Source: JACQNR01 sp049515175 | GTDB taxonomy: Bacteria > Acidobacteriota > Terriglobia > UBA7540 | DNA length: 12,520 bases | NCBI GenBank assembly: GCA_049515175.1 | Contig: JBEKUI010000125.1 | Span: 1 to 12,520, forward strand | Direction: 5' to 3' | Made by a program: the position numbers and the translations under genes | The notes under the pieces: model-generated | Seen by the model: the letters and a program-made list of their open reading frames with translations, nothing else | Databases searched by the model: none | What the model was told of the DNA's origin: nothing | Part shown: positions 6,903 to 12,520 of the stretch, piece after piece | How the letters are laid out: every line of letters begins with the position of its first letter | Numbering within the stretch: position 1 is the stretch's first letter

Positions 6903-6920
6903 GCCCGTCAGCTGGCGGGC
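6903..6920. other. Palindromic hairpin at the convergent ends of the unknown gene and the epimerase gene
   Basis: GCCCGTCAG followed by CTGGCGGGC forms an almost perfect palindrome with one T-G pair. It lies 16 bases after the stop of the rightward unknown gene and covers the last codons and TGA of the leftward epimerase gene. No T-run follows in either direction. It may act as a weak two-way end point. Confidence 0.35.
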
Positions 6921-7795
6921 ACTACAGGCGCCATCAACGGTCGGAGGAATTCCGCCGAGGCGCGGATTTCTTCCAGGCCGTTCAATCCATCCTCGATGGA
7001 AACCCAGCCATCGAACCCGCCTTCGCGCAACATACGAAAGATTCGCGGATAGTCGTTGAGTCCTTTGCCCACCACGCCGTGGGAGAGGATGGAGGCGTAG
7101 CCGACCGCATCCTCCATGCGCCGCAATTCCTCCATCGTGTGGCCGGGGAGAAGGAACCGGTCGCTTGCGTGCATGGTCACCACCCGGTGCTTGACCTGCT
7201 CCAGCAATTCAATGGGGTCTTCGCCGGCCAGGATGGTGTTGGAGGGGTCGAACTGCACTCCGAACCACGGCGACTCGATCTGATGAACGATTTCCACGAA
7301 CACGTCGCTCTTCCGCGCGAATTCCGGATGCTGCCAGTAATTGTCCTTGTAGTGATTTTCGATGGCCAGGACGACGTTGTGCTCGGCGGCGCAGTCGAGC
7401 AGTTCGCGGATGCACTCGACGACCCAGCGAATGCCCTGCGGGCGCGAGACCTCCGGGCGGCGCTGCCCGGAAAGCACTCGGCAGAAGCCTCCGCCCAGGC
7501 GGACCGCGACGTCCAGACGGCGCTTCTGGAGCTCGATTTCATGCCGCCGCGCCGCCCGGTCCGGATGTGTGAAGTCGGGTGAGCAGCACAGCATGGGCAT
7601 GGCGAGCCCGCGCCGTTCCAGGGCCTCGCGCACCCGTGCCAGATAAGCATCGTCGAGGCTGGTGAAAAAGCCGTCGTACATTTCCAGGCCGTCGATGGGC
7701 AAGTCCGACGCCATCTCGATCCATTCAAACACCGTCATGGTGCGGTCGCGCACCAGCGGGTCCATGAAGCACTTGGGAAAGGCAGCGAGTTTCAT
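6908..7795 (-). CDS. Sugar phosphate isomerase/epimerase, xylose isomerase-like TIM barrel
   Basis: A 295-residue protein of the AP endonuclease 2/xylose isomerase-like TIM-barrel superfamily. The metal-binding residues fit the family order: E146 in LAIENHYKD, D183 in VQFDPSN, H209 in VTMHASD and E268 in VSIEDG. The family includes UlaE/SgbU L-xylulose-5-phosphate 3-epimerase, tagatose/psicose 3-epimerases, inosose dehydratase and hydroxypyruvate isomerase. The start at 7795 (MKLAAFPK) is chosen because beta-strand 1 begins there; an upstream in-frame extension to 7903 would overlap the SDR gene. No strong ribosome binding site is seen, but the SDR stop lies only 22 bases upstream, so translational coupling is likely. 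It is the last gene of the dehydrogenase-SDR-epimerase run. A 3-epimerase acting on a ketose made by the dehydrogenases would fit, but the substrate is unproven. Confidence 0.85.
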   Translation of the reverse strand: MKLAAFPKCFMDPLVRDRTMTVFEWIEMASDLPIDGLEMYDGFFTSLDDAYLARVREALERRGLAMPMLCCSPDFTHPDRAARRHEIELQKRRLDVAVRLGGGFCRVLSGQRRPEVSRPQGIRWVVECIRELLDCAAEHNVVLAIENHYKDNYWQHPEFARKSDVFVEIVHQIESPWFGVQFDPSNTILAGEDPIELLEQVKHRVVTMHASDRFLLPGHTMEELRRMEDAVGYASILSHGVVGKGLNDYPRIFRMLREGGFDGWVSIEDGLNGLEEIRASAEFLRPLMAPVVPAS

Positions 7796-7817
7796 GCGAG
7801 TGACCGCCCGAGGCCTT

Positions 7818-8603
7818 TCAATCCGTCGGGACGCCGAACGGGAGTTGCTCGTAGTCAAGGACAGCGCCGCTGATGAGCTCGTTGGTGGCGAAGAAGAGCG
7901 CACTGTTGGCGATGTCTTCGGGCAGGATCATGCGCCCGAAGGGGCGCGTCTTCACCGCTTCCTCGAGCCAGTTCTCGCCCTTGCCCTCCACGACCGTGTT
8001 TATAATGTGCTCGCCCTCCGTCAGCACCCAGCCGGGGTTGATCTGGTTCACACGAATGCGGTATTGCGTCAGGTAATTCGCCAGATTCTTCGTGAAGGTC
8101 ATCAACCCACCCTTGGACGCCGAGTAGGCGAGGATTTTCTTCATCCCGTGATGCGCGTTGACCGAACCGATGTTGATGATGCAGCCGCTGCGGCGCTCCT
8201 TCATGTGGGCGACGGCTTCCTGCGAGAGGATGAACGGCGCGCGCAGGTTGGTCTCGAAGATCTCGTTCCAGAGTTCGACGGAGGTGTTCTCGATCGTGCC
8301 GCGGTGCACGACGCCGGCGTTGTTGACCAGGATGTCGAGCCGGCCGAACTGGGCGATGGCCTGGCGGACGATGTTGCGGCAGATGGCCTCATCCCGCAGG
8401 TCGCCGAGGACGACAATCGCCCCGCCGCCGGCTTCCTGAATGGATTGGCGAACCTTCTCCGCCGTCGCCCTTTCTCTCTCGCGGCCGTGAATGACCACCC
8501 GCGCGCCGTTCGCGGCGAGCTTGATTGCAATCCCCGCGCCAATGCCCTGCGCGGAGCCGGTCACGGCGGCCACCTGGCCGGTGAGTGGTTTCTGATTCGC
8601 CAT
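7818..8603 (-). CDS. Short-chain dehydrogenase/reductase (SDR), classical type
   Basis: A 261-residue NAD(P)-dependent dehydrogenase. The cofactor motif TGSAQGIG is at 15-22, NNAG at 94-97, and the catalytic set is complete: N119, S147, Y160 and K164 in YSASK. PGW after beta-strand 6 is in the expected place. H39-G40-R41 after the second strand, with no acidic residue at the strand end, hints at NADP(H) preference, which is inference. Similar proteins are glucose/gluconate 5-dehydrogenases and polyol or 3-oxoacyl reductases. The gene follows the zinc dehydrogenase by 33 bases, which are largely taken up by a perfect hairpin, and precedes the epimerase by 22 bases; the three are probably one operon. 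The ATG at 8603 gives the normal N-terminal distance to the TGxxxGIG motif, though no clear ribosome binding site precedes it. Confidence 0.92.
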   Translation of the reverse strand: MANQKPLTGQVAAVTGSAQGIGAGIAIKLAANGARVVIHGRERERATAEKVRQSIQEAGGGAIVVLGDLRDEAICRNIVRQAIAQFGRLDILVNNAGVVHRGTIENTSVELWNEIFETNLRAPFILSQEAVAHMKERRSGCIINIGSVNAHHGMKKILAYSASKGGLMTFTKNLANYLTQYRIRVNQINPGWVLTEGEHIINTVVEGKGENWLEEAVKTRPFGRMILPEDIANSALFFATNELISGAVLDYEQLPFGVPTD

Positions 8604-8615
8604 AGCAATTTGGAG

Positions 8616-8636
8616 AGACGTTTCAGCGAAACGTCT
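8616..8636. repeat. Perfect inverted repeat between the zinc dehydrogenase and SDR genes
   Basis: AGACGTTTC (8616-8624) and GAAACGTCT (8628-8636) are exact reverse complements around a 3-base loop. The stem touches the TAA (8637-8639) of the dehydrogenase and ends 12 bases before the SDR ATG. In the direction of transcription the sequence after it is CTCCAAATTG, so there is no T-run. It could be a small repetitive palindrome, an mRNA stabiliser or an operator. Confidence 0.6.
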
Positions 8637-9689
8637 TTACGGCTTCAGCACGCCTTTCACTATTTCGCCGCTTGCCATCTCATCGAAACAGATTTTCCAG
8701 TTGGTCAAGGGTTCGACGCGGCCGATCAGGGGCGTGGGATCGAGCTGGCCCGAGGCCAGCAGCGCGATGACACGCTCCCAGATGGGGAAATTGTGGCTGA
8801 AGCTGCCTTGCAGCCGCACCGCTTTCCCGACCAGCGCATCCAGCGAGAAGTCGAGCGGCTGGGGTCCCCAGCCCACTTTGGTAATCTGCCCGTTGGGCCG
8901 CACCGCTTTTAGAGCGAGTTGAAGCGATGCCGATGCGCCCGCCGCGTCGATGACCACGTCCACCCCAAGTCCGTCACCGAGCGCCCGCACCGCTTCCAGG
9001 GGGTCCTGCGCGTCGGCGATGAGCGTGGCATCGGCGCCCAGAGTCCCCGCGACCTTCAGCCGCTTCTCATCCTGCTTCAAACCCACGATGCCCAGCCAGC
9101 CGGCGCCGGAAAGCCGGGCGAGCGCCAGGCAGAGCAGCCCAATCGGCCCCGGACCCAGAACGAGCACGGAATCGCCGGCGCGGATTCGCGTCTTCACGCA
9201 AGTGGTGTTGAAGGCCACGCAGCAGGGTTCGGTGAGCGCCGCCTTCTCGAACGACACGGCGTCCGGCAGGTGATGGAGGCATCGCGCTTGGACTTTCACG
9301 ACCTCGGCCATGGCGCCGTTGAGGCCGTAGCCGAAACCCAGCCGCTTCGGGCAGAGATTGTATTCCCCCGTGCGGCAGTAGAGGCATTCGCCGCAGATGC
9401 GCGCCGCGGTCTCCGAGGCCACGCGGTCTCCTTCGCGAAAGCCGTGAACGTTGCGCCCGAGCGCCGCCACCACGCCGCAAAACTCGTGGCCGAGGATCAC
9501 CGGAACATTCACCGGCCAGCTCTGGGTGTTGTGGTATTGGTGGACTTCGCTGCCGCAAACTCCGATGGCCCGGCTGGCCAGCAGAATCTCTCCATTTTCC
9601 AAATCCGCTGGGCGCGGGACCTCGCGAAATTCCACCGCTCCCGGCGCCAGGGCGTAGTGGACCACGGCAGGCATCGGCGAACTACTCAT
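8637..9689 (-). CDS. Zinc-dependent alcohol/polyol dehydrogenase (MDR superfamily)
   Basis: A 350-residue medium-chain dehydrogenase resembling L-iditol/sorbitol, threonine and L-gulonate/galactitol-type dehydrogenases. Catalytic zinc ligands are C45 (GVCGSEVH), H68-E69 (ILGHE) and probably E154 (LTEPCC). The structural zinc site is intact, with C99, C102, C105 and C113. The Rossmann motif GPGPIG is at 179-184. It would oxidise a secondary alcohol of a polyol or sugar acid with NAD(P). A GTG at 9698 and ATGs at 9689 and 9674 are in frame; I pick 9689 because GAGGAG lies eight bases upstream of it, whereas it would touch the GTG. It heads the leftward run with SDR and epimerase. The 240-base region upstream is filled by repeats, and no convincing promoter was found there. 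Confidence 0.9.
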   Translation of the reverse strand: MSSSPMPAVVHYALAPGAVEFREVPRPADLENGEILLASRAIGVCGSEVHQYHNTQSWPVNVPVILGHEFCGVVAALGRNVHGFREGDRVASETAARICGECLYCRTGEYNLCPKRLGFGYGLNGAMAEVVKVQARCLHHLPDAVSFEKAALTEPCCVAFNTTCVKTRIRAGDSVLVLGPGPIGLLCLALARLSGAGWLGIVGLKQDEKRLKVAGTLGADATLIADAQDPLEAVRALGDGLGVDVVIDAAGASASLQLALKAVRPNGQITKVGWGPQPLDFSLDALVGKAVRLQGSFSHNFPIWERVIALLASGQLDPTPLIGRVEPLTNWKICFDEMASGEIVKGVLKP

Positions 9690-9734
9690 TCTGCTCACTC
9701 CTCATGCGGCGCAGCGCAACTGGAATTCGGAAAA

Positions 9735-9812
9735 TAGAAACTGGAAATTAGAAAATCGAAATGCGTCGCAGGGAAAGCAAGACCGTTTCGTGTTTCCAAT
9801 TTCCAGTTTCTA
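9735..9812. repeat. Long inverted repeat upstream of the zinc dehydrogenase gene
   Basis: The arms at 9735-9754 and 9793-9812 are reverse complements at 19 of 20 positions, separated by 38 bases. The arm (TAGAAACTGGAAATT as its common part) is A/T- and purine-rich, unlike the GC-rich surroundings, suggesting an inserted or amplified repeat. If transcribed it would fold into a strong stem within the leader of the dehydrogenase gene. Confidence 0.6.
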
Positions 9813-9934
9813 ATGCAAACGCACTGAATTATGTTACGGCCCCGTTCTTGTAGCGCCGCCATCCTGGCGGCCAAGGCCGGCTGGAAGCCGGCGTTACAAA
9901 GGAGCTGTCACCTTACTTAATGCGTTTGTATTAG
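9810..9934. repeat. Small MITE-like element with terminal inverted repeats and internal hairpins
   Basis: The ends CTAATGCAAACGCA (9810-9823) and TGCGTTTGTATTAG (9921-9934) are reverse complements at 13 of 14 positions and bound a 125-base non-coding segment. Inside are two tight hairpins: CCGCCA-TCC-TGGCGG (9856-9870) and GCCGGCT-GGA-AGCCGGC (9876-9892). An outer stem joins TTGTAGCGCC (9848-9857) to GGCGTTACAA (9890-9899) with one G-T pair. The whole could fold as a three-way junction. It has no coding capacity. The right end supplies the TAA stop of the leftward gene at 9931. No convincing target duplication was found, so a mobile origin is inference. Confidence 0.5.
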
Positions 9935-10647
9935 TTTCCACCTTCCCTCGGCCGCAGCCGCGCGACAATTTCCCGCAACAATCCCTCCAGATCGTGCGCG
10001 GGAGACTTGAACGCGTCGGCATCGACGGTCAGCGGCGCGCCCAGCACCAGATGATAGACACCGTAGCGGGGAAGCTCCATGACCTGCTCGACCGTCAGGC
10101 CGCCCACCGCCTGCACGGGGATGCGCACGGCCTCCACCACGGCGCGCAGCTCATCGAGGGGGCTGGGCATGCGGCCCCCGCAGGCCGCGATCACTTCCGG
10201 ATCGCGTCGCTCGTCGTAGCCGATGTGGTGGACGATGTAATCGATCCCCAGATCTTCCATCTTCCGCGCCGCCGAGGGTTTATCTGCGCAGCCCAGGTCG
10301 TCGCCCATCACCTTGACGCCGTAATCGCGGCCGGCTTGCACCATTACTTTCAGCGTGGCGGGGTGGGCACGCGCCATCACCACCACATGCGTGGCGCCGG
10401 CCTTGGCCATCATCTCCGCTTCCAGGTAACCGCCGTCCATGGTCTTGAGGTCGGCGACCACAGGGTGTTGGGGAAACTCGCTGCGCAGGGCGCGCACCGC
10501 CCGCAAGCCTTCGCCCAGGAGCAGAGGCGTTCCCGCTTCCAGCCAGTCCACACCGGCACGCACCGCTTTGCGCGCGTGATCGAGCGCTTCATCAATGGTC
10601 GTCAGGTCGAGCGAGATTTGAACGATGGGACGGGGGGATTGAGGCAT
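9931..10647 (-). CDS. Hexulose-6-phosphate synthase / 3-keto-L-gulonate-6-phosphate decarboxylase family protein (OMPDC superfamily)
   Basis: A 238-residue (beta/alpha)8 enzyme, slightly longer than the usual 207-216. The hallmark metal-binding motif is VADLKTMDGG (D66, K68, D71); the early strand QISLDL (D14) and LEAGTPLLLGEGLRAVRAL (E37) also match the family, as does AVGGLTVEQV near the C-terminus. The YIVHHIGYDERR segment resembles hexulose-6-phosphate synthase (VHTGYD) more than UlaD (VYHRSRD). Family members condense formaldehyde with ribulose 5-phosphate, or run the reverse, or decarboxylate 3-keto-gulonate 6-phosphate to L-xylulose 5-phosphate. GGAGA nine bases upstream supports the ATG. 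No phosphohexuloisomerase (hxlB) gene is adjacent, which weakens a formaldehyde role. The stop codon lies inside the right end of a small repeat element; the last residues (about REGGN) may therefore be secondary. Confidence 0.85.
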   Translation of the reverse strand: MPQSPRPIVQISLDLTTIDEALDHARKAVRAGVDWLEAGTPLLLGEGLRAVRALRSEFPQHPVVADLKTMDGGYLEAEMMAKAGATHVVVMARAHPATLKVMVQAGRDYGVKVMGDDLGCADKPSAARKMEDLGIDYIVHHIGYDERRDPEVIAACGGRMPSPLDELRAVVEAVRIPVQAVGGLTVEQVMELPRYGVYHLVLGAPLTVDADAFKSPAHDLEGLLREIVARLRPREGGN

Positions 10648-10724
10648 TGAATCAGTTCTCCGTTGAACCGTTGCAGCGAATCCAGAGCCCGCAGTTCGAG
10701 ACCCGGGACAGACCGAAACATTGA

Positions 10725-10750
10725 ACTGTCAACTGCCGACTGTCAACTGC
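10725..10750. repeat. Short tandem direct repeat
   Basis: ACTGTCAACTGC occurs at 10725-10736 and again at 10739-10750 with a 2-base gap. The second copy covers the end and TGA stop of the gluconate-dehydrogenase-subunit-like gene. On the minus strand each copy contains TTGACA, a perfect -35 hexamer, but no good -10 follows. Confidence 0.6.
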
Positions 10751-11396
10751 TTTTGTGTTCTTCAGGATTGGGGCAGCCGGGGAATTCGGGTTGGAAGGGA
10801 TTCGTCTCGTATTTCAGCTCGCGCAGCATGCCCACCTCGGAGGAGTAGTAGGCGCGAGCGATGGACTCCTTGAGGATGCTGAACGATTGCACGCTCGGCG
10901 CGAGCTGGGGGTCGTGGCTGGGATGAGTCAGGAGCGTGAGGACTTCATTCTGCTCGCCGGCGGCGAGCTCGACGAACGGCCGGGCGTACTGTTTCAGGCA
11001 GCGGGCGTCGAGCGCGCGGAGCGCTTGAATGTATCGCTCCTGCTCTTCAAGGGGCGAAGCGCTGAGCAGGAGGTCGATGAAGCGGTTGGCGAGCGCCGCC
11101 TTGGCGCCGGGCGTATCGGTCGAGGGGATGATGAGGTCGGACAGAACGATGACCGTTTCATTCTGATGGGCGTCGAAAAAACGCAGCTGCCAATCGGGGG
11201 ACGTGAGCGCCGGGTCGGGAGGAAGCGCCGCGCCGAGTGCCAGGCCTTCCGAACTCTGCTCCGCGGGTGCGTGGGCATGGTGGCCCTCCGCTCCAGCCAG
11301 GCTCGGAAGCGTCGCCGAAACGCCCGCGCCGGTGGCGATCCGTCGCAGCGCTTCGCGCCGGCTGAGGTTCTGCTTCGGGCTATGATGCCTGCTCAT
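10743..11396 (-). CDS. Gluconate 2-dehydrogenase subunit 3 family protein with Tat signal
   Basis: A 217-residue protein whose N-terminus carries a twin-arginine signal (SRREALRRIATGAGVSATLPSLAGA at its core: RR, then a hydrophobic stretch), so it is probably exported. The mature part fits the subunit 3 family: DLIIPSTDTPGAKAALANRFID near the middle and a C-terminal AYYSSEVGMLRELKYETNPF followed by PEFPGC. In the family this subunit partners a flavin (GMC) dehydrogenase large subunit and often a cytochrome c, and is thought to assist folding or export of the large subunit. No GMC gene is next to it here. The ATG at 11396 is preferred to a TTG at 11408, as it puts the twin arginines at normal distance. 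No strong ribosome binding site is seen. A histidine-rich patch (HHAHAP) follows the signal. Confidence 0.85.
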   Translation of the reverse strand: MSRHHSPKQNLSRREALRRIATGAGVSATLPSLAGAEGHHAHAPAEQSSEGLALGAALPPDPALTSPDWQLRFFDAHQNETVIVLSDLIIPSTDTPGAKAALANRFIDLLLSASPLEEQERYIQALRALDARCLKQYARPFVELAAGEQNEVLTLLTHPSHDPQLAPSVQSFSILKESIARAYYSSEVGMLRELKYETNPFQPEFPGCPNPEEHKSS

Positions 11397-11475
11397 TTTT
11401 GAAGTCAATCGCCCTTGGAACTACCACACTACCGTATCCGCTTGCCTCAAATCAACTCTCGCTGTCTTCCTTCCG

Positions 11476-12270
11476 CTACGCGCGAAACACCCGCTGGATC
11501 GCCAGCGCGCGGCCCGTCTCGGGGTCGGCCTCGATGAGCACCGCGCTGAGGCGGACATCTCCCTTCGCGACGTCGAAGCGAGCGGGAAGCTGCTTGATGA
11601 ATTTCTCGATGACCGCGGCCTTCTCGATTCCGATGACGGAATCGTAGGGACCGGTCATGCCGAGATCGGTGATGTAAGCGGTGCCCTGTGGCTGGACGGT
11701 CTCGTCGGCGGTGGGCACGTGGGTATGAGTCCCGACCACGGCGGTCACGCGGCCGTCGAGATACCAGCCGAGGGCGCGCTTCTCTGAGGTCGCCTCCGCG
11801 TGCATGTCCACGATGCGAATCTTGATGTGGGGCGGAATCTTCTCCAGCAGCGCGTCGGCGGTGCGGAACGGGCAATCGATGCTGGGCATGAAGACGCGCC
11901 CCTGAAGATTGAGAACCGCGAATTGCAAGCCCGCGAGCGTCTTGCCCACGTAAAGTCCGGCGCCCGGCGACTGGGCGGGATAATTCGCGGGGCGGAGCAG
12001 CCGGCCGTCCCCATGCTCGGCGAGATAACTCATGATTTCTTTCTTATCCCAGATGTGATTACCGGAAGTCAAAACGGCGATCCCCAGGCCGAGCAACTCG
12101 TCCACCAGGGGCGGTGTGATGCCGAACCCCGCCGCGGCGTTCTCGCCGTTCGCCAGGGTGAGGTCGGGCGCGAATTCCGAGACCAGGCGGGGCAGCAATT
12201 CCCGGACCGCCCGCCGGCCCGGCTGGCCGACGATGTCGCCAATAAAGAGGATGCGCACAGAATTATTCAC
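11476..12270 (-). CDS. ymdB: TIGR00282-family metallophosphoesterase (YmdB-like phosphodiesterase)
   Basis: A 264-residue di-metal phosphoesterase very similar in length and sequence to Bacillus subtilis YmdB. Metal-ligand candidates are D12 (GDIVG), E43-N44 (NGENAA), N71-H72 (GNHIWDKKEI), H157 (DMHAEATSEK) and H182/H184 (GTHTHVPTAD). The near-identical blocks LQGRVFMP, ALGWYLDGR and AYITDLGMTGPYDSVIG make the family certain. YmdB hydrolyses 2',3'-cyclic nucleotides and in Bacillus affects biofilm and colony development; the role in other phyla is not established. The start is a GTG at 12270, with a second GTG at 12258 (residue 5), and no strong ribosome binding site distinguishes them. It lies 58 bases after zapA and is probably cotranscribed with it. 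The usual neighbour rny (RNase Y) is absent from the window. Confidence 0.95.
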   Translation of the reverse strand: MNNSVRILFIGDIVGQPGRRAVRELLPRLVSEFAPDLTLANGENAAAGFGITPPLVDELLGLGIAVLTSGNHIWDKKEIMSYLAEHGDGRLLRPANYPAQSPGAGLYVGKTLAGLQFAVLNLQGRVFMPSIDCPFRTADALLEKIPPHIKIRIVDMHAEATSEKRALGWYLDGRVTAVVGTHTHVPTADETVQPQGTAYITDLGMTGPYDSVIGIEKAAVIEKFIKQLPARFDVAKGDVRLSAVLIEADPETGRALAIQRVFRA

Positions 12271-12286
12271 CGCGTGTTTTCTCGCT

Positions 12287-12301
12287 CCGGCCGTCCGGCC
12301 G
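12287..12301. repeat. GC-rich direct/inverted repeat between zapA and ymdB
   Basis: CCGGCCG occurs twice (12287-12293 and 12295-12301) with one base between. Because CGGCCG is self-complementary the pair can fold into a short hairpin. It sits in the 58-base gap upstream of ymdB. Any role is unknown. Confidence 0.4.
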
Positions 12302-12328
12302 TGTTCCGGGAGAGTTGTTGCGGAAGAT

Positions 12329-12520
12329 TCAGGCGATTTCCTTCAGGACGTCATCGAGCACGGCGTGGCACCCTTCCACCTTCCGGCTGACCTGGGTCGT
12401 ATCCGCCTCGTACTTCGCCTTGAGCTGGTGATATTCGTCGGCGATATTCAAGGCTGCCAGCACCGCCACGCGCAGCGAGTCCACGGTGTGCGTTCGTTCG
12501 GCGATCGACCGCATCTTGCC
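12329..12520 (-). CDS. zapA: Cell division protein ZapA, C-terminal part, 5' end beyond the window
   Basis: The frame is open from the window edge to a TGA at 12329-12331. The visible 63 residues begin GKMRSIAERT, then SLRVAVLAALNIADEYHQLKAKYE, which is the signature of ZapA: a K-M-x-x-I-A block followed by V-A-V-L-A-A-L-N-I-A-D-E and a coiled-coil helix. ZapA binds FtsZ and bundles its filaments at the division ring. The first internal ATG (12514) is unlikely to be the start, since the family needs an N-terminal globular part of about 40 residues, which lies outside the window. It precedes ymdB on the same strand by 58 bases. The tail (CHAVLDDVLKEIA) is the end of the long helix. Confidence 0.85.
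   Translation of the reverse strand, partial: GKMRSIAERTHTVDSLRVAVLAALNIADEYHQLKAKYEADTTQVSRKVEGCHAVLDDVLKEIA

Noticed and set aside
10725..10750. Two TTGACA hexamers on the minus strand as a promoter for the gene at 9931-10647
   Set aside because: No acceptable -10 lies 16-18 bases downstream of either copy; the hexamers are part of a short direct repeat.
12271..12328. 6S RNA gene between zapA and ymdB
   Set aside because: A 6S RNA gene is often found next to zapA in other bacteria, but the gap is only 58 bases, too short for the roughly 180-base RNA.

Overview
The window is GC-rich and densely coded, with short intergenic gaps (none over 300 bases). It looks like a chromosomal segment from a soil-type heterotrophic bacterium. 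The mix fits Acidobacteriota: Tat-exported Gfo/Idh/MocA and gluconate-dehydrogenase-subunit-3-type proteins, many sugar oxidoreductases, a TIGR00282/YmdB phosphoesterase next to zapA, and small intergenic repeats. That lineage call is inference; no rRNA or marker gene is present to prove it. No CRISPR array, insertion sequence, tRNA or rRNA was seen.

Left block (1-2881): a leftward operon of ribulokinase (araB), L-ribulose-5-phosphate 4-epimerase (araD) and the first 42 codons of what looks like a sodium:solute symporter. This would import a pentose and turn L-ribulose into D-xylulose 5-phosphate. No L-arabinose isomerase gene is inside the window. A LacI/CRE-like palindrome and a -10 box lie upstream of araB. 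The same 284-bp gap carries a divergent promoter for a rightward metallo-beta-lactamase-fold hydrolase.

Centre (2894-6886): the hydrolase is followed, from its own extended -10 promoter, by a Tat-signal Gfo/Idh/MocA oxidoreductase that ends at a hairpin terminator. A leftward aldo/keto reductase converges on it. A small unrecognised protein runs divergently from the reductase, with a promoter placed so that its mRNA may be leaderless.

Right-centre (6908-9934): a leftward three-gene cluster of zinc alcohol/polyol dehydrogenase, SDR dehydrogenase and TIM-barrel sugar epimerase. A small non-coding repeat with nested inverted repeats (about 9735-9934) lies upstream of it.

Right end (9931-12520): leftward genes for a hexulose-6-phosphate synthase/3-keto-gulonate-6-phosphate decarboxylase family protein, a Tat-signal gluconate 2-dehydrogenase subunit 3-like protein, the YmdB-family phosphodiesterase, and the C-terminal part of ZapA. 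The last two are housekeeping-type genes and mark the edge of the sugar region.

Together the sugar genes could oxidise a polyol or sugar acid, phosphorylate and epimerise the resulting ketose, and feed it into the pentose phosphate pathway. The individual families are well supported. The joint pathway is inference, and the substrate cannot be read from sequence.
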